The notes under the pieces: generated by a model | What the model was told of the DNA's origin: nothing | What the model saw: the letters and a program-made list of their open reading frames with translations, nothing else | Databases searched by the model: none | In this document: positions 16,467 to 28,201 of the stretch, one piece after another | How the letters are laid out: every line of letters starts with the position of its first letter | How positions within the stretch are numbered: the first letter of the stretch is position 1 | Translations under genes and position numbers: made by a program | NCBI RefSeq assembly: GCF_004145405.1 | Contig: NZ_SELQ01000002.1 | Span: forward strand, 1 to 64,000 | Direction of reading: 5' to 3' | Length of the DNA: 64,000 nucleotides | From: Salipiger sp. IMCC34102 | GTDB taxonomy: Bacteria; Pseudomonadota; Alphaproteobacteria; Rhodobacterales; Rhodobacteraceae

Positions 16467-19400
16467 ATGACACGAACCGAACGGGGTAAGCGCAGGCGGT
16501 GGCCGTGGGCCGTGGGCCTCGTCGTGGGGCTGCTGGCCGTCCTCGCGCTGCCGCTCGTCGGGCGCGAGATCGAGGTGCCCGACCGCTTGCGAGACCGGAT
16601 CGAGGCGCGCGCCGCCGAAGCCTTGGCCGGTGGCGCGATCGAGGTCGGTCGCATGAGCCTGCGGCTGGACCGCGATCTGCATCCCTGGCTGATCCTGCGC
16701 GATACGATCGTGCGTGACGCGAACGGCACTCAGGTGGTCGATGCGCGCGCCGTGCGGGTCGGTGTCTCGCCCCGCGGGCTGGTCTTCGCGCGCCGCGTGC
16801 TCGTGCAGGACATCGTGCTGGAGGGTCTGGCGGCCCAGGTGGCCCGCGACGCGGAAGGCCGGTTTCGCCTTGCCTTCGATCGCAGCGGCACGGCGGGCCC
16901 GCTCTTTGCCGACGGTGTGGGGGGGCTCGTCACGCGGATCGACGGGCTGCGAGACCAACCCGCGCTGGAGGCGCTGGAACGGCTGGCGGTCGACGACCTC
17001 GTGCTGACGTTCGCGGATGCGCGTGCGGGCCGCACCTGGACCGGCACCGGTGCCGTGGCGCTGACCACCGGACAGGCAAGCACGACGGGGGCCCTGTCCG
17101 TGACGGTCGCGGAGGAGGCGGGCCCGATCGCCCTGGACGTGGCCTTCGACAGCCCGCGCGACATCCCCGCGGCGCGGTTCGAGATCGCGCTGACCGACTT
17201 GCCCGCGCGGACGATTGCCGCGCAATCGCCGGCCCTGGCCCCGCTCGGCGTGCTCGACGCCCCGATGTCGGCACGGGTCGAGGTCACGCGCCGCGCCGAT
17301 GCCACGCTTGCTCCCGTGGCGCTGCGACTGGCGGCGGGTGCGGGGTCCGTCGCCCTGGGGCAGGACCGGGTCCCATTGGAAGAGGCGACGATAGAGGCGC
17401 ATTTCGATCCCGGCAGCGACCGGGTCGGGCTGGACAGGTTGCGCCTGATCGCGGGCGGCAACCGGCTTTCGGGGTCCGGTTCGGTGTTGCTAAATCGATC
17501 GACCGGCCCTGTGCCCGAAAGCGCGGTGGTCCAGCTTGCGTTGCAGGACCTGACCGTGCGGCCCGGCGCGCTCTACCCCGAGCCGCTGCGCTTCGACCGC
17601 GCCGACGTCGATGTCCGGATCCGGCGCGACCCCTTGCGGATCGACCTGGGCCAGTTGCGCCTCTCCGATGGCGAAGCGACCTTCGGTGTCACGGGCCGGG
17701 CACGGGCCACGGCGCGGGGTTGGGATTTGTCGGCGGACCTGACTAGCCCAAAGGTGGACGTGGCGACGGTTCTGCGGCTTTGGCCGGAACGTCTGCGTCC
17801 CGGGACACGCACCTGGATCGAGAACAATGTCGAGGCCGGGCGCGCGCAGGATCTGACGCTTGCGCTTCGCCGTGGTCCGGGGGGCAAGCCAGAGGTTGCG
17901 GCAACGTTCGGCTTCGCGGACGCGGAAGTACAGTACCTGCGCGGCTCTCCCCTGATCGAGGGTGGTGCCGGCTTCGCGGCGCTCGGCGACGGGCGGTTCG
18001 ATCTGACGCTGGACGCGGGCCAGGTGGTGGCGTCGCAGGGCGGGGCGGTGCGCCTGGACGGATCGCGGCTTCAGATCGCGGATCTGTCGCGAAAGCCCGC
18101 GCGACTCGACCTGTCGCTGCAGACCGCGGGCACCGTCACCGCGAGCCTGGCCTTGCTGAATGCACCGCCTTTGGGACTGATCGACCGCACAAAGCTGCCG
18201 GTCGACGTGGCCGACGGGCGCACGCGCATCGCGGCCGAGGTGGGCCTGCCGCTGCGTCCCGGCGTGAAAGGTCCAGACGTGGACTGGCGCGCGACCGGGC
18301 AGGTAAGTGATCTGCAAAGCGCGACCCTGGTGCCGGGGCGACGACTTGTGGCCTCGGCCCTGGATCTGTCGGTGGACCCGCAAGGGCTGACCGCCGAAGG
18401 GGCGGCGCGCCTGGACGGCGTTCCGCTTCGTGGACGCTATACGCAAGGGATCGGCCCCGGCGCCGCGCGGCCGCAGGTGACGGCCCGCGTCGCGGTGACG
18501 CCCGCGGCCTTGCGCACCTTCGGCGTGGCCCTGCCGCCGGGGCTGGTGGAGGGGGAGGGATCGGCGAATCTGACGCTCGATCTGCCCGCGGGCGGGCCGC
18601 CGCGATTGCAGGCCAGTTCAGACCTCGAAGGGCTGCGGATGACGATTCCTGCGATCGGCTGGACCAAGGCCACGCGCGCCGGGGGCGAGCTGTCGCTGAC
18701 GGCGACCCTGGGCGCCACCCCCCAGGTCGAGCGGCTCAGCCTGACCGCGCCGGGCTTGCGCGCGACCGGCGCGCTGCGCCTCGGCCCCGGAGGGCTGCAG
18801 GAGGCCGCGTTCGACCGGGTCCGGGTCGCGAACTGGTTCGACGGGGCGGTGACCCTCGTCGGGCGCGGTGCGGGACGGCCCTTGGGTCTGCGGATCGGCG
18901 GCGGGGTGCTGGATCTTGCGGCGGCAGACCTAGGTGGCGGCGGCGCGGGTGGTGGCGGCGCCGGCGGCAGTCCGCTGAACGTGCGCCTCGACCGGCTGGA
19001 GATCGCGCAGGGGCTGGCCCTGACCGGCTTTACCGGCCAGTTCGACACCACGGGCGGGCTGAGGGGGCGGTTCGAGGCCGATTTCAACGGCGCGGCACCG
19101 GTCCAGGGCGAGGTTTCTCCCAGCGGGGGGCGCACGGCGGTTCACATCGGCGCGGACGATGCGGGTGCCGTGCTGCGCGCGGGCGGGTTCCTGCGGGGTG
19201 CTTTGGGCGGTACGCTCGATCTGACGCTGCTGCCGGCCCCCGGCGAAGGGGCATTCGACGGCACGCTCGCGATCCGGTCCTTGCGGGTGCGCGACGCGCC
19301 GGGGATCGCGGCCTTGCTGGATGCGATCAGCGTGGTGGGACTTCTGCAACAGCTCGACGGGCAGGGGATCGCCTTCGACGAGGTCGATGCGCAATTCCGC

Positions 19401-19706
19401 CTGTCGCGCGATGCGGTGACGGTGACGCAGTCGAGTGCCGTGGGCCCGGGGCTTGGCATCTCGCTCGACGGGATCTACAGGCTGGCGTCGAAACAGGTGG
19501 ATTTCCAGGGCGTCATCTCGCCCGTCTACGTCCTCAACGGATTGGGCAGCTTCCTGACCCGCCGGGGCGAAGGGCTGATCGGGTTCAACTTCGCCGTCAC
19601 CGGGGCGGCCGCGGCGCCCCAGGTCAGCGTGAACCCCCTGTCGCTTTTCACGCCGGGCATGTTCCGGGACATCTTCCGCCGCCCGCCGCCAGAGGTGCCG
19701 AATTGA
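16467..19706 (+). CDS. Large AsmA/YhdP-like envelope protein (DUF3971 and AsmA_2 regions)
   Basis: A protein of 1079 residues with one N-terminal membrane anchor ([20 protein letters not shown], after a Lys/Arg-rich start) and a very long periplasmic beta-rich region. The layout fits the AsmA/TamB/YhdP superfamily of bridge-like proteins thought to move phospholipids between inner and outer membranes. The C-terminal segment ([20 protein letters not shown] and [12 protein letters not shown]-like sequence, with [17 protein letters not shown]) corresponds to the AsmA-like C-terminal domain. A Gly-rich linker of alternating GGG and AG lies around residues 830-845. It overlaps the queA start by 4 bases, so the two are probably translationally coupled. 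Confidence 0.78.
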   Translation: MTRTERGKRRRWPWAVGLVVGLLAVLALPLVGREIEVPDRLRDRIEARAAEALAGGAIEVGRMSLRLDRDLHPWLILRDTIVRDANGTQVVDARAVRVGVSPRGLVFARRVLVQDIVLEGLAAQVARDAEGRFRLAFDRSGTAGPLFADGVGGLVTRIDGLRDQPALEALERLAVDDLVLTFADARAGRTWTGTGAVALTTGQASTTGALSVTVAEEAGPIALDVAFDSPRDIPAARFEIALTDLPARTIAAQSPALAPLGVLDAPMSARVEVTRRADATLAPVALRLAAGAGSVALGQDRVPLEEATIEAHFDPGSDRVGLDRLRLIAGGNRLSGSGSVLLNRSTGPVPESAVVQLALQDLTVRPGALYPEPLRFDRADVDVRIRRDPLRIDLGQLRLSDGEATFGVTGRARATARGWDLSADLTSPKVDVATVLRLWPERLRPGTRTWIENNVEAGRAQDLTLALRRGPGGKPEVAATFGFADAEVQYLRGSPLIEGGAGFAALGDGRFDLTLDAGQVVASQGGAVRLDGSRLQIADLSRKPARLDLSLQTAGTVTASLALLNAPPLGLIDRTKLPVDVADGRTRIAAEVGLPLRPGVKGPDVDWRATGQVSDLQSATLVPGRRLVASALDLSVDPQGLTAEGAARLDGVPLRGRYTQGIGPGAARPQVTARVAVTPAALRTFGVALPPGLVEGEGSANLTLDLPAGGPPRLQASSDLEGLRMTIPAIGWTKATRAGGELSLTATLGATPQVERLSLTAPGLRATGALRLGPGGLQEAAFDRVRVANWFDGAVTLVGRGAGRPLGLRIGGGVLDLAAADLGGGGAGGGGAGGSPLNVRLDRLEIAQGLALTGFTGQFDTTGGLRGRFEADFNGAAPVQGEVSPSGGRTAVHIGADDAGAVLRAGGFLRGALGGTLDLTLLPAPGEGAFDGTLAIRSLRVRDAPGIAALLDAISVVGLLQQLDGQGIAFDEVDAQFRLSRDAVTVTQSSAVGPGLGISLDGIYRLASKQVDFQGVISPVYVLNGLGSFLTRRGEGLIGFNFAVTGAAAAPQVSVNPLSLFTPGMFRDIFRRPPPEVPN

Positions 19707-20752
19707 AACTCTCCGACTTCGACTTCGACCTGCCCGACGACCGGATCGCCTTGCGTCCCGCGCGGCCACGGACCTCCGCCAAGCTCCTTGTCGCCACGCC
19801 GGACGAGATCCGCGACGCCCATGTGCGGGATCTCGTGGACCTGCTTCAGCCCGGCGACCGGCTCGTGCTGAACGACACCAAGGTCATCCCCGCGCGGCTG
19901 ACGGGCACCCGGACCCGGACCGGCGCGGCGGGCACGACCTCTGCCCGGATCGAGGTGACCTTGCTCAGCCCCACGCCGGAGGGGTGGCAGGCGCTGGTCA
20001 AACCGCTCAAGAAGGTGCGCGACGGTGAGGTGATCGCATTCAAGGCCGGTCTGCGGGCGCGCGTCCTGGGCCGGGCCGAGGGTCAGGCGCATCTGGCCTT
20101 CGACACGCAAGGTGCCGATTTCGACGCAGCACTCGATCGTGCGGGCCAGATGCCGTTGCCGCCCTACATCGCGGCCCTTCGCCCGGCGGATGCGGCGGAC
20201 CGCGACGACTACCAGACCGCCTGGGCGCGCGCCACCGGCGCCGTGGCCGCCCCCACCGCATCGCTGCATTTCGATGCGAAGCTGCTGCAGGCCCTGGCCG
20301 CGAAGGGGGTCGAGACGACCTTCGTCACCCTTCACGTGGGCGCGGGCACCTTCCTGCCGGTGAAGGTCGACGATATCGCCGATCACCGGATGCACGCCGA
20401 ATGGGGAGAGGTCACCCCCGAGGCCGCCGCCCAGATCGCCGCGACCAAGGCGGCGGGCGGGCGCGTGATCCCGGTGGGCACGACCGCCCTGCGCCTGATC
20501 GAGACCGCCGCCCGCGCGGGCGAAATCGGCCCCTGGACGGGCGAGACCGACATCTTCATCACGCCGGGCTTCACGTTCCACGTGGCGGACGCGCTGATGA
20601 CGAATTTTCATCTGCCGAAGTCGACGCTGATGATGCTCGTATCGGCCTTCATCGGGGTGGAGCGGATCCGGCAGATCTACGATCACGCCATCGCGAACGA
20701 TTACCGCTTCTTCTCTTACGGGGATGCGTCCCTGCTGTTGCCCCGCGGTTAG
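19703..20752 (+). CDS. queA: S-adenosylmethionine:tRNA ribosyltransferase-isomerase
   Basis: QueA transfers and isomerises the ribose of SAM onto preQ1 at position 34 of tRNAs to give epoxyqueuosine. The 349 residues begin [20 protein letters not shown], the normal start for the family, so the TTG at 19703 is the true start although it overlaps the upstream stop as TTGA. Other conserved stretches include [53 protein letters not shown] and [27 protein letters not shown]. The tail overlaps the convergent secreted-protein gene by 4 bases. The rest of the queuosine pathway is not in the window. Confidence 0.95.
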   Translation: MKLSDFDFDLPDDRIALRPARPRTSAKLLVATPDEIRDAHVRDLVDLLQPGDRLVLNDTKVIPARLTGTRTRTGAAGTTSARIEVTLLSPTPEGWQALVKPLKKVRDGEVIAFKAGLRARVLGRAEGQAHLAFDTQGADFDAALDRAGQMPLPPYIAALRPADAADRDDYQTAWARATGAVAAPTASLHFDAKLLQALAAKGVETTFVTLHVGAGTFLPVKVDDIADHRMHAEWGEVTPEAAAQIAATKAAGGRVIPVGTTALRLIETAARAGEIGPWTGETDIFITPGFTFHVADALMTNFHLPKSTLMMLVSAFIGVERIRQIYDHAIANDYRFFSYGDASLLLPRG

Positions 20753-21324
20753 CGCAGGAACAATTCAAGCAGGGTCTGCTGGTCGGGCAGGCCCGTCGTC
20801 TCGATGCCTTCGTCGGTCTGGAAGGCGGTCAGGGCCTGGGTCAATCCGTCCGGTCCCTCCGCCACCTCGTAGCCGGCCTCCGTCAGGGCGCGGCGCACGC
20901 CGTCGAGCACGGTCACGTAGATCCGGACGCTGTCCTCGCCTTCGCCGAGCACCTGCACCTGGCTTGATTCCGTCAGACGGGCCGGGGCGAAAGTCTGGAT
21001 CAGGCGGCCCACGGCATTGACGAACAAGGTCTCGGGGTTCTGGCCGCAGAAGGTGTTGAGCAGGTTCAGGGTGAGCGCCTCGCTCTGCCAGGGGGTCACG
21101 TCGAAGGTCTGCTCGCTCAGCGCGTTGGTGGCCGAGATGAAGCCGGAGGTCCAGGAGCCGAAGGCGTTGATCTTGTCCGTCTCATCGGCCGCGATGGCGG
21201 TCGTCAGCTCTTCGCAGGAGGCGCGCCCGATGCCGTCGACACCGAAGTCGCCATCGGCGTCGGCGGCGAGCGCGGGCAAGGGCAGGGCGATCAGGGCGGC
21301 AAGGGCGGCGGCGCGGGACATCAT
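20749..21324 (-). CDS. Secreted protein of unknown function with C-terminal peptidoglycan-binding-like region
   Basis: A 191-residue protein that I do not assign to a named family. It has a clear signal peptide ([20 protein letters not shown]) and a mature part with two cysteines about 56 residues apart (SCEEL and TFCGQNP) that could form a disulfide. The region around them resembles small periplasmic HdeA-like helical domains. The last 50 residues ([40 protein letters not shown]) look like a PG_binding_1 helical repeat, with its 'new residue - Leu - G - G/D - G - Leu-T' pattern. The ATG at 21324 is preceded by GGAG at 6 bases. It probably lies in the periplasm and touches the wall. Confidence 0.6.
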   Translation of the reverse strand: MMSRAAALAALIALPLPALAADADGDFGVDGIGRASCEELTTAIAADETDKINAFGSWTSGFISATNALSEQTFDVTPWQSEALTLNLLNTFCGQNPETLFVNAVGRLIQTFAPARLTESSQVQVLGEGEDSVRIYVTVLDGVRRALTEAGYEVAEGPDGLTQALTAFQTDEGIETTGLPDQQTLLELFLR

Positions 21325-21543
21325 GGCGGTCTCCTGTTTTGGGTTCCCCGAGTGATAGAGCCGTGGTGCCCGCAGGCAATCCCCAAGGCGGACGCGGGGC
21401 CGTTCGCGACACCCGCCAGTCGTGGAGCGACGGCCTTTGCATATTCTTTACCAAACTTCGCCAAGCCTGTCCGCGAGCGCTTGACACGGAGGCCGGACGG
21501 CGCGACGGGGCGCTTGAAATTCGGTGCTCTGACGGAGACTAAA

Positions 21544-22824
21544 ATGTTCGGTGTTCTGACCTCCAGCTGGGCCCTGTTCCTGGGGATGTTCATGCTGATG
21601 ATCGGCAACGGCCTGCAAGGCACGCTGCTGGGTCTGCGCGGCGAGATCGAGGGATTCTCCACATTGGAAATCTCGGTCGTGATGTCGGGCTACTTCATGG
21701 GCTTCCTGTTCGCCTCCAAGATGGTGCCGGAGCTGATCCGCAGGGTCGGACACGTGCGGGTCTTCGCGGCCCTGGGCTCGACCATCTCCGCGGTGCTGAT
21801 CCTATACCCGGTGCTCACCGACCCGATTTCCTGGACGCTGGGCCGGGTCGTGATCGGGTTCTGCTTCTGCGGCGTCTACGTGACGGCGGAAAGCTGGCTG
21901 AACGATTCCTCCACCAACGAGACGCGGGGCCAGGCGCTGTCGATCTACATGATCGTCCAGATGGCCGGGATCGTGACCGCCCAGTTCATCATTGCCCGCG
22001 GCGACGTGGCGGGCTACGTGCTCTTCATCGTGCCGAGCGTTCTGGTGTCGCTGGCCTTCGCGCCGATCCTGTTGTCGATCAAGCCGATGCCGGCCTTCGG
22101 TCGCACCAAGCCGATGAAGGTGGCGCAGCTGATCAAGACCTCGCCGCTGGCGAGCGTGGGGATGTTCATCCTCGGCGGCGTCTTCTCGGCCCAGTTCGGG
22201 ATGTCGGCGGTCTACGGCGCGCGGGCGGGCTTCACGGTCGGGCAGATCTCGCTCTTCGTCTCGGCGATCTACACGGCGGCCCTGGTGGCGCAATATCCCA
22301 TCGGATGGCTGTCGGACCGGCTGGACCGTCGGATCCTGATCATCGGGGTGTCGATCGTGGGCGGGTTCGGCGCGCTGATCGCCGGGGTGTTCCCCGCCTC
22401 CTACACGTTGGCCGTGGTCTCCGGCGCACTGGTGGGGGGGACATCGAACCCGCTCTACGCGCTGCTCATCGCCTATTGCAACGACTACCTCGAACGCGAG
22501 GACATGGCGGCGGCCTCGGGCGGTCTGTTGTTCGTCAACGGGGTGGGCGCGATCATGGGCCCGCTGATCCTGGGCCAGACGCTCGAGCTTTTCGGGCCCG
22601 CGGGGTACTGGATGTTCCTCAGCGTGCTCATGCTGGCGATGGCGGCCTACGGCCTGGTGCGGATGTTCCAGCGCGTGCGGCCGGCGGACGAATACGACCC
22701 GGTCAGCTATTCGGCCGTCACGCCCGCCACGACCCCGGTCTTCGTGGAACTCGCCCAGGAGGTCTACGCCCATAACGACGAAGTGGCCGAACACGAGGGC
22801 GAAGAGGTCACACAAGCGTCATAG
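21544..22824 (+). CDS. MFS transporter (YcaD-like, 12 TM)
   Basis: A 426-residue inner-membrane protein with about 12 predicted helices. It opens FGVLTSSWALFLGMFMLMIG and NGLQGTLLGLRGEIEGFST, and has AESWLNDSSTNETRGQALS in the region after helix 4-5, which is typical of the YcaD/'MFS transporter, small-molecule exporter' group found widely in alphaproteobacteria. The central loop and second half (YPIGWLSDRLDRRILIIG) show the usual MFS motif A. The substrate is unknown. The C-terminal tail of about 45 residues is acidic and cytoplasmic. The ATG at 21544 has GGAG seven bases upstream; the longer upstream frame has no conserved sequence. Confidence 0.82.
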   Translation: MFGVLTSSWALFLGMFMLMIGNGLQGTLLGLRGEIEGFSTLEISVVMSGYFMGFLFASKMVPELIRRVGHVRVFAALGSTISAVLILYPVLTDPISWTLGRVVIGFCFCGVYVTAESWLNDSSTNETRGQALSIYMIVQMAGIVTAQFIIARGDVAGYVLFIVPSVLVSLAFAPILLSIKPMPAFGRTKPMKVAQLIKTSPLASVGMFILGGVFSAQFGMSAVYGARAGFTVGQISLFVSAIYTAALVAQYPIGWLSDRLDRRILIIGVSIVGGFGALIAGVFPASYTLAVVSGALVGGTSNPLYALLIAYCNDYLEREDMAAASGGLLFVNGVGAIMGPLILGQTLELFGPAGYWMFLSVLMLAMAAYGLVRMFQRVRPADEYDPVSYSAVTPATTPVFVELAQEVYAHNDEVAEHEGEEVTQAS

Positions 22825-22899
22825 AGCGCCGGGTGAGGGTTGCGCGTCCCGGCACGACTTGGTTGAGTCGACCGGCGCAGGCATCAAGGAAACGTTGAC

Positions 22900-23475
22900 A
22901 TGACGACGCCACAGGACGTGCTCGACTTCTGGCTGGAGGACTGCGGTCCCTCGGACTGGTACGCGCAGGACGACGCGCTGGATGCCCGCATCCGCGACCG
23001 CTTCATGGCGCGCTGGGAAGAGGCCGACGACGGCGGTCTGGGCCTGTGGCTGACCGTCCCGTCCGAGGCCTTGGCCTATATCATCCTGGTCGACCAGTTC
23101 CCGCGGAACATGTTCCGCAACGACCCCAGGGCCTTCCAGTCCGACCCGCTGGCGCGGTCCGCCGCGAAGATGGCGATCGACCGCGACTGGGATCTGCGGA
23201 TCGACGTGCCAGCGCGGCAGTTCTTCTACCTGCCGCTCATGCATTCCGAGAACCTGACCGATCAGGATCGCGCGGTGCGACTGTTTCACGCAAGGATGCC
23301 GGACAGCGACAACCACGTCCACGCCCGTGCGCACCGCCAGATCATTCGCGACTTCGGCCGCTTTCCCTACCGGAACGAGGCGTTGGGACGTCAGACCACG
23401 AAGGACGAGCAGGCGTTCATGGACGCCGGCGGCTACAGGGCGGCCTTGCAGGCGGCGCAGACCGAAACGGCCTGA
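22900..23475 (+). CDS. DUF924 family protein
   Basis: A 191-residue predicted cytoplasmic helical protein. It shows the hallmarks of DUF924: VLDFWLEDCGPSDWYAQDD near the N-terminus, ALAYIILVDQFPRNMFRNDP, and FYLPLMHSENLTDQDRAVRL, followed by HARAHRQIIRDFGRFPYRNE. The family folds like a TPR-type all-helical solenoid. Its biochemical role is not established. Its position directly upstream of lpdA does not by itself suggest a link, because lpdA seems to have its own promoter. Confidence 0.85.
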   Translation: MTTPQDVLDFWLEDCGPSDWYAQDDALDARIRDRFMARWEEADDGGLGLWLTVPSEALAYIILVDQFPRNMFRNDPRAFQSDPLARSAAKMAIDRDWDLRIDVPARQFFYLPLMHSENLTDQDRAVRLFHARMPDSDNHVHARAHRQIIRDFGRFPYRNEALGRQTTKDEQAFMDAGGYRAALQAAQTETA

Positions 23476-23481
23476 CCCCGC

Positions 23482-23521
23482 TTGCCCTCGCGCGGCAGAC
23501 CCATATAGTTCAACGTTGAAC
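23482..23521 (+). promoter_or_regulatory. Candidate lpdA promoter with a perfect 14-bp palindrome at the start site
   Basis: TTGCCC (23482-23487), a 16-base spacer and TATAGT (23504-23509) make a plausible promoter. The palindrome GTTCAACGTTGAAC (23508-23521) begins in the -10 element and covers the expected start site. A protein bound there would block initiation, so this is a good operator candidate. The regulator is not identified. Confidence 0.5.
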
Positions 23522-23546
23522 AAGTTGCAGATCGGGAGCCGGACAG

Positions 23547-24941
23547 ATGGCCGCAGAAACCTATGACGTGATCGTGATCGGGGCCGGGCCGGGGGGCTAC
23601 GTCGCCGCCATTCGCGCGGCCCAGCTGGGCCAGAAGGTCGTCATCGTCGAGCGTGAGCACATGGGCGGGATCTGCCTGAACTGGGGCTGCATCCCGACGA
23701 AGGCGCTGCTGCGCTCGGCGGAGGTCTATCACCTGATGCACCGGGCCAAGGACTTCGGTCTGAGCGTGGACAAGGCCAGTTTCGATCTGGCCGCGGTGGT
23801 CAAGCGCTCTCGCGGCGTGGCCAACCAGCTGTCGTCGGGCATCGGGCACCTGATGAAGAAGAACAAGATCAAGACCGTGATGGGCGAGGCCCGGATCACC
23901 GCCAAGGGCAAGGTGACGGTCAAGACCGAGAAGGGCGAGGAAAAGCTCGAAGCCAAGAACATCGTGCTGGCCACCGGCGCACGCGCCCGCAACCTGCCGG
24001 GGCTGGAGGCGGACGGCGACCGGGTCTGGAGCTACAAGCACGCGCTGCAGGCCGACCGGATGCCGAAAAAGCTGCTGGTGATCGGCTCGGGCGCCATCGG
24101 GATCGAGTTCGCGAGCTTCTTCAACACCATGGGCGCCGACACCACGGTGGTCGAGGTGATGGACCGCGTGTTGCCCGTCGAGGACGAGGAAATCTCGAAA
24201 TTTGCCAAGAAGCAGTTCGAGAAGCAGGGCATGACCCTGATGGAGAAGGCCATCGTCCAGAAGCTCGAGCGCGGCAAGGACAAGGTCACCGCCCATATCG
24301 AGAGCAAAGGCAAGACCGAGAAGATGGAGTTCGACACCGTGATCTCCGCCGTGGGGATCGTCGGCAATGTCGAGAACCTCGGCCTGGAAGACCTGGGGGT
24401 GAAGATCGACCGCAGCCATGTCGTGACGGACGAATACTGCCGCACCGGGGTCGAGGGGCTCTACGCCATCGGCGACATCGCGGGCGCGCCCTGGCTTGCG
24501 CACAAGGCGTCCCACGAAGGCGTCATGGTGGCCGAGTTGATTGCCGGCAAGGACCCGCACCCCGTGAAGCCGGAAAGCATCGCGGGATGTACCTATTGCT
24601 ACCCGCAGGTGGCCTCCGTCGGCTATACCGAAGCCAAGGCCAAGGAGCTGGGCTACGACATCAAGGTCGGCCGCTTCCCCTTCATCGGCAACGGCAAGGC
24701 CATCGCGCTCGGAGAGCCGGAGGGGATGATCAAGACGATCTTCGACGCCAAGACCGGCGAACTTCTGGGCGCGCACATGGTCGGGGCGGAAGTGACCGAA
24801 CTGATCCAGGGCTACGTCGTGGGCCGCCAGCTGGAGACGACGGAAGAGGATCTGATGAACACCGTGTTCCCGCATCCGACCCTGTCGGAAATGATGCACG
24901 AAAGCGTGCTCGACGCCTACGACCAGGTCATCCACATGTGA
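23547..24941 (+). CDS. lpdA: Dihydrolipoyl dehydrogenase (E3)
   Basis: E3 reoxidises dihydrolipoamide in the pyruvate, 2-oxoglutarate and related dehydrogenase complexes and passes electrons to NAD. The 464 residues show the FAD site VIVIGAGPGGYVAAIRAAQLG, the redox pair Cys43 and Cys48 in GGICLNWGCIPTK, the NAD site LLVIGSGAIGIEFASFFNTMG, and the C-terminal catalytic His-Glu in FPHPTLSEMMHES. No E1 or E2 genes are adjacent, so which complex it serves is open. The N-terminal variant LNWGC differs from the more common LNVGC and marks a subgroup often seen in Rhodobacteraceae. Confidence 0.93.
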   Translation: MAAETYDVIVIGAGPGGYVAAIRAAQLGQKVVIVEREHMGGICLNWGCIPTKALLRSAEVYHLMHRAKDFGLSVDKASFDLAAVVKRSRGVANQLSSGIGHLMKKNKIKTVMGEARITAKGKVTVKTEKGEEKLEAKNIVLATGARARNLPGLEADGDRVWSYKHALQADRMPKKLLVIGSGAIGIEFASFFNTMGADTTVVEVMDRVLPVEDEEISKFAKKQFEKQGMTLMEKAIVQKLERGKDKVTAHIESKGKTEKMEFDTVISAVGIVGNVENLGLEDLGVKIDRSHVVTDEYCRTGVEGLYAIGDIAGAPWLAHKASHEGVMVAELIAGKDPHPVKPESIAGCTYCYPQVASVGYTEAKAKELGYDIKVGRFPFIGNGKAIALGEPEGMIKTIFDAKTGELLGAHMVGAEVTELIQGYVVGRQLETTEEDLMNTVFPHPTLSEMMHESVLDAYDQVIHM

Positions 24942-24961
24942 GTGAATTTGCCGCGGGGAAA

Positions 24962-24998
24962 TTGGGGCTCTGCCCCAAACCCCGAGGTATTTTCAGCC
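24962..24998 (+). terminator. Terminator-like hairpin of lpdA, part of a Rhodobacteraceae intergenic repeat
   Basis: TTGGGGC-TCT-GCCCCAA forms a 7-bp stem (24962-24978), followed by GAGGTATTTTCAG. From memory this resembles an intergenic sequence frequently found after genes in Rhodobacteraceae (GGGGCTCTGCCCC... GGTATTTT). A second hairpin, CGGGCG-GGC-CGCCCG, lies at 25005-25019, before the uvrA operator. Confidence 0.6.
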
Positions 24999-25030
24999 AG
25001 TAGACGGGCGGGCCGCCCGGTCGACCACGT

Positions 25031-25045
25031 GTTCATTATTTGTTC
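25031..25045 (+). promoter_or_regulatory. LexA (SOS) box upstream of uvrA
   Basis: GTTCATTATTTGTTC is an exact match to the alphaproteobacterial SOS box GTTC-N7-GTTC. It lies 66 bases upstream of the uvrA start. lexA itself is in this window with the same type of site, which supports SOS control of uvrA. Confidence 0.9.
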
Positions 25046-25111
25046 ATTTTTCGGGGTGGCATTTGCGGACGTGATCGCTATCTGAGTCCCTGAACCAATT
25101 TCGGGGGCGGT

Positions 25112-27970
<2,859 letters not shown>

Positions 27971-28108
27971 ACCGACCACGACCTGCGGCCGCCCTCATTC
28001 GTCCGACCGCGGGTCGCGGCTACGCGGCATCGAGGTCGGGCGCAGCACGGGGGCCTTGCCAAGTCGTTGCCGACCAAGCAGGCGACCTGCGGTGTCGCAC
28101 CTTCCGTC

Positions 28109-28129
28109 AGACGCCGTGTTTTAGCGTCT
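28109..28129 (+). terminator. Possible terminator in the uvrA-mmsA gap
   Basis: AGACGC and GCGTCT form a 6-bp stem with a 9-base loop, followed by TTGCG. It lies in the 231-base gap between the convergent uvrA and mmsA genes. The U tract is short, so this is only a weak candidate. I see no gene or RNA in the rest of the gap. Confidence 0.35.
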
Positions 28130-28201
28130 TTGCGAGACTAGGTGGTCGCGAAAGCAAAGACGGGATGAACGCCGGGCGTCGCGAGGACGACCGGCAGTCC
28201 C

